Source: Muscardinus avellanarius
Lineage: Eukaryota > Chordata > Mammalia > Rodentia > Gliridae
Direction of reading: 5' to 3'
Length of the DNA: 64,000 bases
NCBI GenBank assembly: GCA_963383645.1
Contig: OY726561.1
Coordinates: 139,457,965 to 139,521,964, forward strand
Part shown: positions 21,172 through 31,943 of the stretch, piece after piece
How positions within the stretch are numbered: position 1 is the stretch's first letter
Layout: every line of letters begins with the position of its first letter
Translations under genes and position numbers: made by a program
The notes under the pieces: model-generated
Told to the model about the DNA's origin: nothing
The model's input: the letters and a program-made list of their open reading frames with translations, nothing else
Database searches by the model: none

Positions 21172-24100
21172 GTGGTCCTGGGGTTCCTGGAAGCCCTTCT
21201 ACCTCCGGGCTACACTCCCAGACCTATTTGGAAACAGGGTCTCTTAAGCCAGAGCAAGCGGCTGGCTTCGAACCTGTACGATCCTCCTGTCTCCGCCTCC
21301 CAAGTGCGGGGATTACAAGCGTGCCCACCACACCCGGCTCAATGAGATTATTTTTAAAAAAATAAAACTTGTAACTTTTTTGTGAAATAAGTGGTCTCTG
21401 CTTTTACTTGCATTTCCCCCAGATAAGTCCTTCTAAATCAATTTATTGTTACTGATAATTGAGCAGTAACACAATTTCTCATTAGTATTTCGCCTTCCTT
21501 TTTGGTACCTCACTGGTATATTCATTTTTCCACTTTTTACAGTAAGCCTTTTCAACAAGTGTCATTCAACAAGGATTTCTTTTTTTTTTTTTTTTTTCTT
21601 TGCGCTACTGGGGTTCCTGGAAGCCCTTCTACCTCTGGGCTACACTCCCAGACCTATTTTCTGTATTTTTGAAACAGGGTCTCTTAAGCCAGCACGGCTG
21701 GCCTCGATCCTCCTGCCTCTGCCTCCCAAGCGCAGGGATTACAAGCGTGTGCCACCACGCCCTGCTCAACAAGGATTTCTTAGACTGGTATTTGGGTTAT
21801 GTCTGTCTCAGCAGATGGACAGAAGTCTTGCTTTTTGGGGGTTTTGTTGGTTTTTCTTTAATGAGACTTTTCTATTTGTACTTGATTTTTAGTTAAGTAT
21901 ATCATTTCTGCTTTTCATGCCTCTGTTTCAGAAGTGGTTTTCTAAGTAAAGCAGTGCAGTTGACGCTTTTGGACAAGAATAGAAAACATTAGATCCTGAG
22001 CTGATTATGTCTGATCACCTGAGTGACTGGTGTGCTCTTCTGTGGGGCCGCTTTCTGAGTGGTTAATGAGTCTCCAAGTGTGGTACAAGATGGGGCAGGT
22101 GTGTGGCACTTGTAGCTCGGCTGCCGGCCGCTGCCGTGGGGATGTTGCCTTTCCTGTGTCAAGCGCGTCCTGAAGAGTTCCTCCAGCGCTCCGTTTCCTT
22201 TTTGCCTGATTCCAGGCTGAGGTAGTAGTTTGTACAGTTTGAGGGTCTATGATACCACCCGGTACAGGAGGTAACTGTACAGGCCACTGCCTTGCCAGGA
22301 GCAGTGCTCCAGCTTCCGAGCGGGCAGAGAGGATGGCGGCGCCCTGCTCGTCTGTGAGATCCAGGTAACGGGGAGGAAGTCTTCTTAGGGCAGGTGAGTA
22401 GCCCCTAGCACTAGACCCAGGAGTGCTTTGGAGGTGCCACTGAGACGTTCGAAGAGGCCTTGAGGGAGCTGTGTGAAGTTCAGCCGTGGAACACACAAGG
22501 GCCCGCCTGCGTTAAGCGCCCTCTCAGTAGAGAGCGCCTGGCGAGCCGCTGGGTCGGGCCCAGCCTCTGCTCCCGGCTTCTGTGCCTTTGGACTGATCTT
22601 TCTGTGCTTTTGCTTCCCTGCATCTTGGCACCATTTCCTATCGCCTGTTTTTAACAAAAAATTCTTTTTCCTCCTTCTTTTAGGAACATAGTACTTTTCT
22701 ACTTTCTAGTTCTGCTCTTTATGGCACTTCGTTCCCCAGCCATTACCATCATCTTTGTTATTTACTCTTTCGGATAGAAGCATTTGGTTTTTAGTATGTC
22801 ATATTTTTCCCGAGTACAAATCCTTCTGATTGTTCCTTTCTTTGATACTGCCAAAACCTCGTGACATGTATATTCCATAATTTTCATTTTTAAAATGTAG
22901 TGAGGTTTTGTTTTGGGGTTTTTTTTTTGTTTGTTTGTTTTTTGTTTTTTTATTTTAATGGTACTAGGGATTGGACCCAGAGGCATTCTACCTCCAGCCT
23001 GATATTATTTCTTATTTGGAAATAAAATGTTATTAGGGTCTTGCCAAGTTGCCGTGGCTGGCGTCAAAGCTGTGATCCTCCAGTCTCGGCCTCCCAAATA
23101 CTGGAATTACGAGTGTCCCTTGCTGTGCCCAGCTCCTTAAGAGCCTTTAACCCAAATCTCAACATTATCTCTCTTTCCATTTTACGTTGTTTCCGTGTCC
23201 GTCATGTGTGATTGAACACTGGGATGGCGCCGTGCTGCAGAGCCTCAGGCTTGAGCAGCACAGCCCTGTTTGAGCCTGCTGCTTAAGCAGCCACGTGTTT
23301 TTCTTTAAGGTCTGCCATTCGGTGTGCACTCAGACCAATGTTTTGGTTTTTGGTGGTTATGGAGGTGGTATTAGGGAATAAACCCAAGGGCATTCTACCC
23401 CTGAACTATACATACTTTGGGCCTTTTTTTTTATAATTTTGAAACAGGGTCTTGCTTAGTTGCTAAAGCTGGCCTCAAAACCTGTGATCTTTCTGTCTCA
23501 GCCTCCCAGGTCCTGGTATTACAGGTTTATGTTTGGCCCAGTTTTGCTTTGGTTTTATCCAGGGCATATTTGCAGGACAAGTTACTTTGTAGTTTTGTTT
23601 TATTTTTACTTGGTGGTGTTAGTGGTTGAACCCAGAGGTGTTCTGCCTCAGCTACACCCCAGCCCTCTTTGTTTTATTTAATTTGGAAACAGGGTCTTTC
23701 TTGCTAAGTTGCTGAGAATCTCATTGAGTTGCTGGGACTGGCCTCAAACCTGTAATCCTCCTGTCTTAGCCTCCCAAGTACTGAGCTTACAGATGTATCC
23801 CATTGCACTCACATTTATTTATTTGTTTGTTTATTTATTGTGGTGCTGGTGATTGAACTGGAGGCATCCTATCTCTGAGCTATGCCCGCAGCTCGATTTT
23901 TTTTTTTTTTTTAAACATGGTCTCACTAAGTTGTAGATGGTCTCCCTAAGTAGCTGAGGCTGGCCACGAGCCTGGATCCTCCTGTTTCAGCCTCCCAAGT
24001 ACTGAGATTACAAGTGTGCACCAACATGGCCAGCTATTTAATTATTTTTTTAATTTTTGCAGTGCTGGGCATTGAACCCAGGCCTTTGCACACATTGACT

Positions 24101-27100
24101 TTTCAATATTGTTCTATATGCTGTATGCTTAGAACTCTTTATTTTTTAATGGTACTGAGGGTTGAACCCATAAGCATTCTACCTCTGAGTGTGTCACAAG
24201 GGCCACCCCCCTCTTGAAATAGGTTCTCACTAAGTTACTGAGAGACTCACTACCTGCTGATGCTTGCCTTGAACCTGTGATCTTCCTGACTCAGCCTCCC
24301 AAGTGCTGTGATGGCAGGTGTGGACTGTTGTGAGTCTGCTCATCAGGTGTGGATGCGTGTGCCTGCTCTTGAGCTGCGAGAAATGGCTTCTCGTTATTTA
24401 TGCACATCGCTTGAGTGATAGGAGACAAAGGGGTCTTTGACTTTGTCTCTTCAAGATGAAACTGCAGAAGTAGATTGTAAAAAAGCAATGAAATATACCT
24501 ATTTGTCTTCTTACAGATACTATCCGTTACCTATCCTTGCATGACAACAAATACATCCGCTACTTTCCTGGACACAGCAAAAGGTAAGATCTAAGTGCTG
24601 TCGAACTGGATGGTTCTTTTGTCCCTGAGCTAAAGCAGAAAAAGCAGAGAGGGTGTTGGTGAGGTGAAGCTACTTGCGTACTGCCCTTTAACGTTCCTCT
24701 TCATTCCCTCTCTCTCCCTGCCCCACCCAGGGGCATTTCTTCGTATTCTCAGCCTCTCACTGAGTTGCAGGGGGCCTCACTAAGTAGCCGAGGCTGTCCA
24801 CCAACTTCGATCCTCCTGTCTCAGCCTCCCAAATGCTGGTATTTACACGCGTGCGCCACCACGCCTGGCTTCATCTTTTCTTTATCAGCTCTTGATTTGC
24901 TGAGATTGTGGAAGCAGAGATAGGGCTTCAGAGATAGCCAAAATCTCAGTTAAAATATGAGTTAGGGGCTAATTAGGGGTATAGCTCCATGGTAGAGCAT
25001 CTGCTTAGCATGCTGGAGGCCCTGTGTTCATTTCCTGGAACCATAAATAGAGTAAGTGTGAGCACATGTGTGCAAAAGTAGGCACTTGGGGATAGCTCAG
25101 TGGTAGAGCATGTGCTTAACACGAGGCATTTGGAATAAAATTAAGGAAAATGTGGATTAAAGATACTTAGTGAAGCCGGGCACGGTGGCACACACTTGTG
25201 ATCCCAGCAGTCGGGAGGCTGAGACAGGAGGATCCCAGGTTCACGGCCAGCCTCAGCTCCTTAGTGCGGCCCTCCACAGCTTAGTGAGGCCCTATTTTAA
25301 AATAGGGATCAACAGGGGTGGGGTGTGGCTCAGAGGTGGAATGTTTAAACACATTTAGAAATGCAAGGTCTTCGGTATTCCTTGGTGGTCTGAAAGGACC
25401 CTTTGTATTAAGGTTTTGTGGGTGTGCTGCTAGGGATCACCTCAGGGCCCCACACGTGCAAGGATGTGCTCTGTCCCCAGCTGCGCCTCAGCCGCCCCGC
25501 GTCAAGACCTAGTGAAGACCCAAAAGCAGTTGATCCCTCATCCCACCTTGCCCGCGGGCTGCCGCTTTCTGCTGCTCGCCCTACTCCCCCAGTTGTTTTC
25601 TCTCAAATTTTTCAAGTTTGGGTTGAATGTTTCACGCCTGGCTGCGCCATACATTCGTATATTGAGGCTTGAGGTTGCTTCTTTTCATTACACTAATTGG
25701 CTCTGATGATCCCAGACGCACGTGTACGCACATCCTAGAATGCGGTGCGGGGAAACCGGTGTAGGTATAGTCAGAAGGTCTAGAGTCTCAGCCAGCTCTG
25801 GCTCACACTTTGCTTCAAGCCTGTTATCTCGCTGCGTTGCAGGGTGGTGGCCTTGTCCATGTCACCTGTGGATGACACTTTCATTTCCGGGTCTCTTGAT
25901 AAGACCATTCGACTCTGGGACCTCCGCTCTCCTAACTGCCAGGTAATGGTGCCTCACACTTCACTTCGAGCGTTTTGTCTGGTAGGCGTTCTTATCAGTT
26001 CTCTCAAGGAAGCGAGAGCAGTGCTTCCATTCTGGGATCCCAGAGTCCAAAGGTCAGAGAAGAGTTTTCCTGCTCCACGTTTGCTTCCTGGTGAGCAAAT
26101 GATCCTAACGTAGTGTAGAGTGCATTATACTTACTTGGTGACTTAATGTTCAAATAATTAGCCTTTGAGCTATACACGTTTTTGCCTCGGGGAGGTTTTG
26201 TTTTTGTTTTTTTGGTGGGGGTGGAACCCAGAGGCTTTCTACCTCCGGGCTATACTCCCAGACTTGTTTTGTTTTGTTTTGTTTTGTGGAAACAGGGTCT
26301 CACTAAGTGGCTGAGGCTGGCTTCGAACCCGTACGATCCTCCCGTCTCCGCCTCCCAGGCGCGGAGATGACAAGCGTGCACCACGCCTGGCGTTTTTGTT
26401 TTAAACTCAAACTTTGTATCCATAATATTGTAGTTAGGGTTGATCAGGAACCCATTATATGGTGACCTCTCCCCTTTTTTTTTTTATTCTTTTGGGTGGT
26501 TCTGGGGTTCCTGGAAGCCCTTCTACCTCCAGGCTACACTCCCAGACCTACTTTATATTTTGGAAACAGGGTCTCTTACAGCGCAGCTGGCTTCGAACCT
26601 GTGCGATCCTCCTGTCTCCGCCTCCCAAGCGCGGGGGATTACAAGCGTGCCCACCATGCCCGGCTTACGGTGACCTCTCTTTTAAAGACTTCATTTTTTT
26701 TATATTTGTACTTGCTTTTTCTCCACTGAAGGTAGCCTGGGTATCCATTCATATCCTTTTTCTTAGTTTTCAGTGGGAAAAGTAAATCATATGGTGGCGT
26801 GAGATCCTGCATTTGTTAACTTCTGTCTTACTGCTTCTTTCTTAGGGCCTCATGCATCTCCAGGGCAAGCCGGTTTGTTCTTTTGATCCAGAAGGGTTAA
26901 TTTTTGCCGCAGGCGTCAACTCTGAAATGGTCAAACTGTATGATCTTCGTTCTTTTGATAAGGTAAATCTTACAACTGTCTGGTGTTATGGAAAGCTTAC
27001 AGATGAGAGAGATTTAACAGCCTTTTCGATAGTAGTGGGAGTTTGTGGCAGATATTGGAGGCAGAGAGTAGCTCATTCTCTTCCCACTCAAAAAGGAGAA

Positions 27101-30100
27101 TCTAAAGGAATCGAATGACTGACAGCAACAGGTAATGGGCCCTGGGTGCTGCCGTCTTTGTTTTGCAGGGGCCATTTGCAACCTTTAAGATGCAGTACGA
27201 TCGCACTTGTGAGTGGACAGGACTTAAGTTCAGCAACGACGGCAAGCTCATCCTCATCTCCACCAATGGCAGCTTCATCCGGCTCATCGACGCCTTCAAG
27301 GGAGTGGTGATGCACACGTTTGGGGTGAGCTGACAGTGCCCTCCCCAGTTGCTAGGGATTTGACCCGGGTGTGCTTTACCACTGAGCTACATCACAGCCC
27401 TTTGGTTATTTTGAGATAGGGTCTCGTTAAGTTGCCAGGCTGGTGTCAGGTGTGGCCATCCTCCTGCCCCAGCTCCTGAGTGACTGGGATTACAAGAGAG
27501 CATCGTTCACCATTTACGCCTCTGAACCCGGCTGTGTCCACGTTCACATCTCCTGCTGAGTTGAGCGCTGCGGTAGCTGGTTGGTGGAGACCAGCGTTTA
27601 TCACTGGCTGGCTAGTCGAGGCACAGGCTTGCCCCTTCTTCCTGCATATGCGCTTCCTCTGGGTTCTGAAACATTCTTTTCTCACTCAGTGACCCAAGGT
27701 TAGTGTTAGATACTTTTAAAAAAAAAGCCATACTTGTGGGTGTAGTGACAATCCCAGCTATCCTGAAGGCTGAGACAGGAGACTGTAGCTGCAAGGCCAA
27801 CCCCAGTTCAAAACAGAAAGGGCTGGAGGCGTAGCTCAGTGCTGGTGCATTCCTGGGTTCAGTCCCCAGAACCGGAATAATAATTCCTAACAGCACATGG
27901 ATTTCTTATCCCCCTGAATCTAGAGTTGAGAGTAGGAAGTAGATTTCAAAGGGTGGCGGCCACATTTGGAATCTTGGCGTGATGTGTAACAAAGAGTGTT
28001 CCCTGGAAAGGAAGGGTGCATGTGCTGGGTCGATGTTTGTAGGCCGTTGTTGATGTTAACAGTAAGAGCTGCTCTTTTTGTTCTAGGGTTACGCCAACAG
28101 CAAAGCTGTCACCCTGGAGGCTTCATTTACTCCAGACTCTCAGTTTATTATGATTGGTGAGCCTCCTTCATTTCCCTTGGGGTTCCATTGGTTTAAGTTA
28201 TTAAGCAAACTAATTAGGATCCTATCATGTGTTTAGTAGATGTCTTGGGGTTTCTGGATAGCACAAGGGTGTGCCAAGGGTGTGGTGTCTTTAGACTGGC
28301 CTGACTTTGGGATAGTTCTTTACTGGAACTGGCACTACTGTTGGTCTTGGAGTTGAACTCCAAAAGCTTAGTAACTTCCCGGTATAACCCTGCATTTGGT
28401 CGCCTTGTGGCTAGATACTGGTAGGCTGATCTTATTACCTTATTTTGGATGACGTAAGTAAAGTTGGGCCGTGACTTGCCCTGGAACAAATAACCAGGGT
28501 TGAAAGCAGTTCCTGGGACTGGAGGTGCAGCTCAGCGGTGGAGCAGCAAGGCCCTGGGTGTGATCCCAGTGTGGCAGAAGGCGCGATTCCCCAGAACACC
28601 CCTCTTGGGTTCCTGCTGAGGGTGGGGCCTGGTGCGTGGCCTCTCTCCAGGCCTCCATTCCTGTCTGCCCTTGTCCTATTGTGTGTGGAACCACTCCACT
28701 CTCCCGGCTCGTTCTTTTTAGGCTCGGAGGACGGCAAGATCCACGTCTGGAATGGAGAGAGTGGCATAAAGGTGGCTGTGCTGGACGGCAAGCACACAGG
28801 CCCCGTCACCTGTCTGCAGTTCAACCCGAAGTTCATGACCTTTGCCAGCGCGTGTTCTAACATGGTATGTGAGGGGCGCTGTCTCTTGCACGTGGAGACC
28901 CTCTCCAGCTGGGTGGCGGGTGCCTTGGTGAGCGCCACCGCGTCTTGTCTTCTACCTAAGAACAGCCACCCAAGCTTGTGTTTCTCAGCTGGCTTGTGGT
29001 CTGGTCGTTTCACATTTATTCTTCCCATGACCAGGAGGTTACCTCTGTTCCCAAGAGACTGCAGCGTTTGCTCTGGCCTCTGGTTTTAGGACTGAAACAC
29101 CTGCGGTGCCTGACATAGCAGGGGCCAGCCTTTTGTGATGGCAGCCTTTCAAAGTTTTCCATTCCTCTTGGTTTACACTGAATTCCCTAGAAAATCTTAC
29201 TCATGAGAATAAGTGAGTTGCCCGTAATTCACCATTCTGGATCAGCTCCGGGCCTTTGTCTCTTTCCTAGACAACAGTAAAGCCGGGCGTGGTGGCTCAC
29301 ACCTGTACTCCCAGCACGCTGGTCATCCCAGCACTCGGGAGGCTGAGGCGGGAGGATCGCGGTTCACAGACAGCCGCAGCAACTTAGTGAGGCCCTCTGC
29401 AGCTCAGTGAGACCCTGTCAAAACAATAAAGAATAAAAAAATAGGGCTGGGGGTGTGGCTCGGAGGTAGAATGCCCCTGGGTTCCATTCCCCAGTGCCAA
29501 AAACATTCTTTAAAAGTACCTAGACAACAATAGCAGAACAGAGGATCATCTCAGACTCTGGTTTCCTCCTGAGATCTCCTAAGCCTGTCTGCATACTTAC
29601 TTGCAAATGACACATTGCCCTACTAGCCCTACCCAGAGCACACTGTCTACCCACACACCCTTTAAATGAAACAAGGTTGTGCTAAGTTACTGAAGCTGGT
29701 CTCTTAACTTGCTGTCCTTCTGTCTCAGCCTCCACAGTAGCTGGGATTACAGGTTAGTGTCACCAAGCGCTGTCTCCCTCACCCCTCCCACCCCCAAAGT
29801 GGGATTGAACGGGGAGGGGGGGCATACTACCTCTAAGCTATACCCCCAGCCCTATTTTATTCTTTATTTTGTATTGGGGTGTTTGTTTGTTCATTTTTTG
29901 GTGTTTTTGTTTTTTGTGGTACTGGGGATGGAACCCAGAGGCTTTCTACTCTGGGCAACACCCCCAGCCCTCTTTTATAATTTATTGGGAAACAGGATCT
30001 CACTAAGTTACTGAGAGCCTCACTAAGGCTTTGAACCTGTGCGATCCTCCTGTCCCAGCCTCCCAAGCACGGGGATGACAAGTGTGTCGCCCGCACCACC

Positions 30101-30739
30101 ACACCCGGCTCTTCCTCTTCATTTTGAAGCAGTCTCACTAAATGGTCGATGCTGGCCTTGAACCTGCCTCCCCTGCTGTCTCAGCTCCCAGTCCAGGGGT
30201 CTAGCATGGGCCACCACACCCGGCTCCCTCCCCTTTTTTGGTGGTGGTACTGGGGTTTCTGGAAGCCCTTCTTCCTCCAGGCTAAACTCCCAGACCTATT
30301 TTTTTATGTTTTTTTATTTGGAAACAGGGTCTCTGAACCAGCGCGATCCTCCTGTCTCCATCTCCCAAGCGCGGGGATTACAAGCGTGCGCCACCACACC
30401 CGGCCTCCCTCCCATTTTTTAAGCCAAGAAAATAATGTCAGCAGTGACATGGCAAAGCATCCAGCCCTCTAGTCTTTGTGGCTCAGGCCTGCTGAGACCA
30501 CCCGGTAGATTAGCCCAGAGGCCAGGTCGCCCTCCTAGGCAGCACTGCTCCCGTCCTTGACACTGGACCGCTGCAGTGGGAAGTAGACAGCGAGCGTTGG
30601 GAAACACCCAGCTCACCCTCACAGGAGCAGGCCTCATCCAGCCCAGCGCAGGCGGGCGCCTCGGCACTGAAGAGCCGCTTGCCCTCTAAAGCCCCTTGTG
30701 TCTCTCCAGGCCTTCTGGTTGCCGACCATTGACGACTGA
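9761..30739 (+). CDS. WDR82: WD repeat-containing protein 82
   Basis: WD40 beta-propeller subunit of SET1A/B-COMPASS H3K4 methyltransferase complexes. It recruits them to Ser5-phosphorylated RNA polymerase II and also belongs to the PNUTS-TOX4-PP1 (PTW/PP1) complex. Coding exons: 9761-9921, 19311-19408, 24517-24583, 25843-25942, 26846-26962, 27169-27324, 28087-28156, 28722-28864, 30710-30739. They join in phase with GT..AG introns to give 313 codons and a TGA, the known family length. The start [11 protein letters not shown] and the end AFWLPTIDD match the mammalian protein. WD-type blocks include [15 protein letters not shown] (exon 4) and [13 protein letters not shown] (exon 8). There are no frameshifts or stops. 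Introns 1 and 2 are long and repeat-filled, and most of their SINEs are antisense to the gene. The nucleus is the site of action. Confidence 0.97.
10141..10844. other. WDR82 intron 1, unique 5' part
   Basis: Non-repeat intronic sequence following the CpG island. No exon or RNA gene recognised. Confidence 0.5.
10845..10950 (-). mobile_element. Monomeric B1-like SINE
   Basis: Minus-strand 7SL-type monomer (CCCAGGCTAGTCTCAAATTT, then CAGCCTCCTTAGTACCTGGG) with no ID half. Older and plainer than the dimeric copies around it. Confidence 0.65.
11315..11640 (+). mobile_element. B1-dID SINE plus ID element
   Basis: An old dimer (11315-11540) followed by an ID element (11543-11630) with a recognisable tRNA-like A box (TAGAGCTCAGTGG) and B box (GGTTCAATTC), then an A-rich tail. 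Confidence 0.75.
11815..14545 (-). mobile_element. Cluster of minus-strand SINEs in WDR82 intron 1
   Basis: Members: old dimer 11815-12000, ID fragment 12085-12140, old dimer 12150-12470 split by a short B copy (12241-12389, target site GCCTCACACTT on both sides), C copy 12495-12690 (TTCCTGGAA at 12523-12531, target site CTTAACTTTA), A copies 12725-12955 and 12975-13196, C fragment 13500-13640 (motif at 13519-13527), partial copies 13640-13825 and 14383-14545. Unique intron sequence lies between them, notably 13826-14380. Confidence 0.75.
14661..14712. repeat. (GGT)n microsatellite
   Basis: GTTGTTGTTGGT expanding into an almost pure GGT run of about 45 bp, at the 3' tail of the SINE fragment that follows. 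Confidence 0.9.
15104..15311 (-). mobile_element. B1-dID SINE, subfamily C, inside the L1 locus
   Basis: Nearly intact C copy with TTCCTGGAA at 15139-15147, the GCGCGGGGCTAGCTTCGAACC box, and the head CCACCACGCCCGGC. It must have inserted after the surrounding L1 sequence. Confidence 0.85.
15405..16090 (+). mobile_element. Old L1 ORF2 3'-end fragment, plus strand
   Basis: Degenerate plus-strand sequence resembling the end of ancient L1 ORF2. The recognisable order is AACAAAACTAGAAGA, CTGATTTCAAGCC, TTTTTGACAAGG, AATTGGGCCCTTACC, TCAAAATAGATAAAAGACC, GGATATGATTTCAGTGG, then TGGGATAAAATATTTCC. It has many frameshifts. It is antisense to, and looks much older than, the ORF1 block beside it. Confidence 0.6.
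16178..16993 (-). pseudogene. Broken L1 ORF1 (ORF1p RNA-binding protein)
   Basis: Two minus-strand frames: the N-terminal part (16808-16993, 61 codons, opening [13 protein letters not shown] and containing coiled-coil heptads) ends in a stop, and the C-terminal part (16178-16774, 198 codons) carries the RRM-like segment ([13 protein letters not shown]) and the C-terminal domain ([11 protein letters not shown]). ORF1p coats L1 RNA as a trimer. The break near 16,800 and the total of about 260 codons, shorter than usual, argue that it is dead. Confidence 0.85.
17607..18716 (-). mobile_element. SINE cluster flanking the L1 locus
   Basis: Right half of the split A copy (17607-17727), C copy (17731-17911) whose GAS-like motif is mutated, old dimer (18035-18145 and 18362-18497) split by a B copy (18150-18361), and an A copy (18515-18716). 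Confidence 0.75.
18717..19310. other. End of WDR82 intron 1, unique
   Basis: SINE-free intron sequence leading to the exon 2 acceptor (TCCTTACTAG at 19301-19310). Confidence 0.5.
19670..21763 (-). mobile_element. SINE cluster in WDR82 intron 2
   Basis: Minus-strand copies: C 19675-19863 (motif 19697-19705), old dimers 20120-20265 and 20395-20600, C 20625-20835 (motif 20652-20660, with a short internal duplication of a CTCCTGTCTCTG unit), A 20880-21090, C about 21130-21338 with a roughly 40-nt T-tail (motif 21184-21192), C 21575-21763 (motif 21614-21622). Unique intron lies at 20030-20110 and 21340-21570. Confidence 0.8.
21764..22889 (+). other. SINE-free block around let-7g
   Basis: About 1.1 kb of intron 2 without any SINE, in an intron otherwise crowded with them. 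let-7g lies near its middle. The block probably holds conserved pri-miRNA flank or regulatory sequence. This is inferred from repeat exclusion only. Confidence 0.45.
22214..22297 (+). ncRNA. MIRLET7G: let-7g microRNA hairpin
   Basis: Full precursor within WDR82 intron 2, sense to the gene as in human and mouse. The mature 5p arm TGAGGTAGTAGTTTGTACAG continues to 22239 (22218-22239). The 3p arm is 22275-22295 (starting CTGTACAGGCC). The terminal loop keeps TATGATACC and GGAG (22267-22270), the two LIN28 contact regions. Base 22271 is G where, from memory, human and mouse have A, giving GGAGG. Both mature arms look unchanged. let-7g represses growth-promoting mRNAs such as RAS, MYC and HMGA2 targets, and its maturation is blocked by LIN28. 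Confidence 0.98.
22890..24325 (-). mobile_element. Series of older minus-strand SINEs in intron 2
   Basis: Diverged dimers at about 22890-23135, 23340-23540, 23590-23815, 23820-24035 and 24035-24325. These are more mutated than the A, B and C copies elsewhere. 23136-23339 is unique. Confidence 0.65.
24720..25350. mobile_element. SINEs and ID elements in WDR82 intron 3
   Basis: Truncated A copy on the minus strand (24720-24872), two ID elements on the plus strand (24965-25045 and 25088-25125, both with TAGCTC..GGTAGAGCAT A boxes), and a plus-strand SINE (25172-25350). 25351-25842 is unique intron. Confidence 0.7.
26180..26665 (-). mobile_element. Two minus-strand SINEs in WDR82 intron 4
   Basis: B-type copy 26180-26392 with a GTTTT-repeat tail, and C copy 26472-26665 with the motif at 26508-26516. 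The rest of intron 4 is unique. Confidence 0.75.
27335..27890. mobile_element. Two diverged SINEs in WDR82 intron 6
   Basis: Old minus-strand dimer (27335-27495) and a plus-strand dimer (27725-27890) with an ID half reading GGCGTAGCTCAGTGCTGG. Confidence 0.65.
28505..28578 (+). mobile_element. ID element in WDR82 intron 7
   Basis: GGACTGGAGGTGCAGCTCAG to GTGTGATCCCAGTGTGGCAG, a tRNA-like monomer without a left half. Confidence 0.6.
29281..30405. mobile_element. SINE cluster in WDR82 intron 8
   Basis: Plus-strand A copy (29281-29508). Minus-strand old dimers (29640-29775, 29800-29860 with its remainder at 30110-30222) and a B-type copy (29910-30108). Minus-strand C copy (30230-30405) whose motif is mutated (TTTCTGGAA). 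Confidence 0.7.
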
Positions 30740-31715
30740 CCTGATGCGCAGCTGCTTCTGTGCAGTGAGGCGGCCAGCGGGAGGCAGAGGGGCGGAGCTG
30801 ACGGGGACTGGACCGTGTGGCTGGCGGGGGACGCGCCTCACTGGCCTCCCGTGTGCTGTCTACTCTGCTCGCCAGAAAGCGACTTTGCTGAGCTCCTTCA
30901 AAAGGACTCTTGGCACCACCGACTCAGCTGGGTCTGCACCAAGCTCCTGCAGAGGGGAGACCGCGCTAACACTGGCTTTCGGCGGGGCTCTCAGGCGCCT
31001 CAGTGCTGAATGTATTTGCTGCTGAGGAGCCAGTGAAGTTGCCGATTCTGCACATCCCTCCTCGCCCCATCGGCGCATGGGGAGCCACAGTTCTGGTCTT
31101 GAGACGCCAGGCAGCTCAGTGTCCCTCTCCCTCTCCCTGCATGTCTTGTTACTGGGTCTCCCTGTGTAATTGTGGCATATTCCACAATCATCATGTTTCT
31201 TAGGTGCCAAACATTTACAGAAATAAGTCTTCATTTACCTTGGGTTCAGAGAAAGGGACAGATGGAGAGGTCAGGAAGCCGTGCGGCTGTCCTGTGAGGG
31301 CAGTGGCCTGGGCAGGCCTGGGCGCTGGTGTTGGGGAGGAAAGCCGTGGGGGGGTCCTAGTCCAGAAGGCCTTGAGCCAGGTGCCGTCTCCTGCCGTCAA
31401 GACCAGCCACCGTCCTGGGTGCCTACCAGCTTAGTTTATACAAAAGCGAGGTAGGAGTCTCGTCTTGTACCTGAGACCCACGCTTCGCCGCGGGCCAGTA
31501 TTGTGAAGTGAGCTGAGTTGTTTACATGATGCCTTCCTCCACTCTTGCAGGTGTGTGCATAGTGCCCAGGTGACCCCTTCCCCAGCTTCCGCTGGAGCTG
31601 GTCCAGGCCTGTGTTATATGTTCCAATTAGCCCTTTTATATATGACCTTCGATTTCTGTATTTTAGCACACTGTGCGCTGTCATTTAAATATATTTGTGT
31701 ATACATACATGCATA

Positions 31716-31770
31716 TTTGTGTGTGCGTGTCTATATCTAGGTAGGTGTAGACACGCACACACACACAAAC

Positions 31771-31813
<43 letters not shown>
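31716..31813 (+). repeat. Stem-loop plus (AT)n in the WDR82 3' UTR
   Basis: TGTGTGCGTGTCT (ending 31732) can pair with AGACACGCACACA (starting 31749). This is followed by a pure AT run at about 31773-31812. In RNA this would form a GU/AC hairpin beside a self-complementary AU stretch. Confidence 0.8.
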
Positions 31814-31817
<4 letters not shown>

Positions 31818-31937
31818 AGTTTCTCAGAGTGGAGCTGAAGGAGGTGGAGTGCTGCGGCTGGGAGAAAGACTGTGCCCTTGCTCATAGTGTTTGCCACCAG
31901 TGTTAGTCTTCCCGCTCACCTTTCCCTCAGGAGCCTG

Positions 31938-31943
31938 AATAAA
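31938..31943 (+). terminator. WDR82: WDR82 poly(A) signal
   Basis: AATAAA followed within 30 bases by a GT-rich stretch (GTGTTCGCTGTTT). First canonical signal after the stop codon. Confidence 0.6.

Noticed and set aside
24965..25045. tRNA gene
   Set aside because: It has tRNA-like A and B boxes but no full cloverleaf, and it belongs to the many ID-type SINE monomers.
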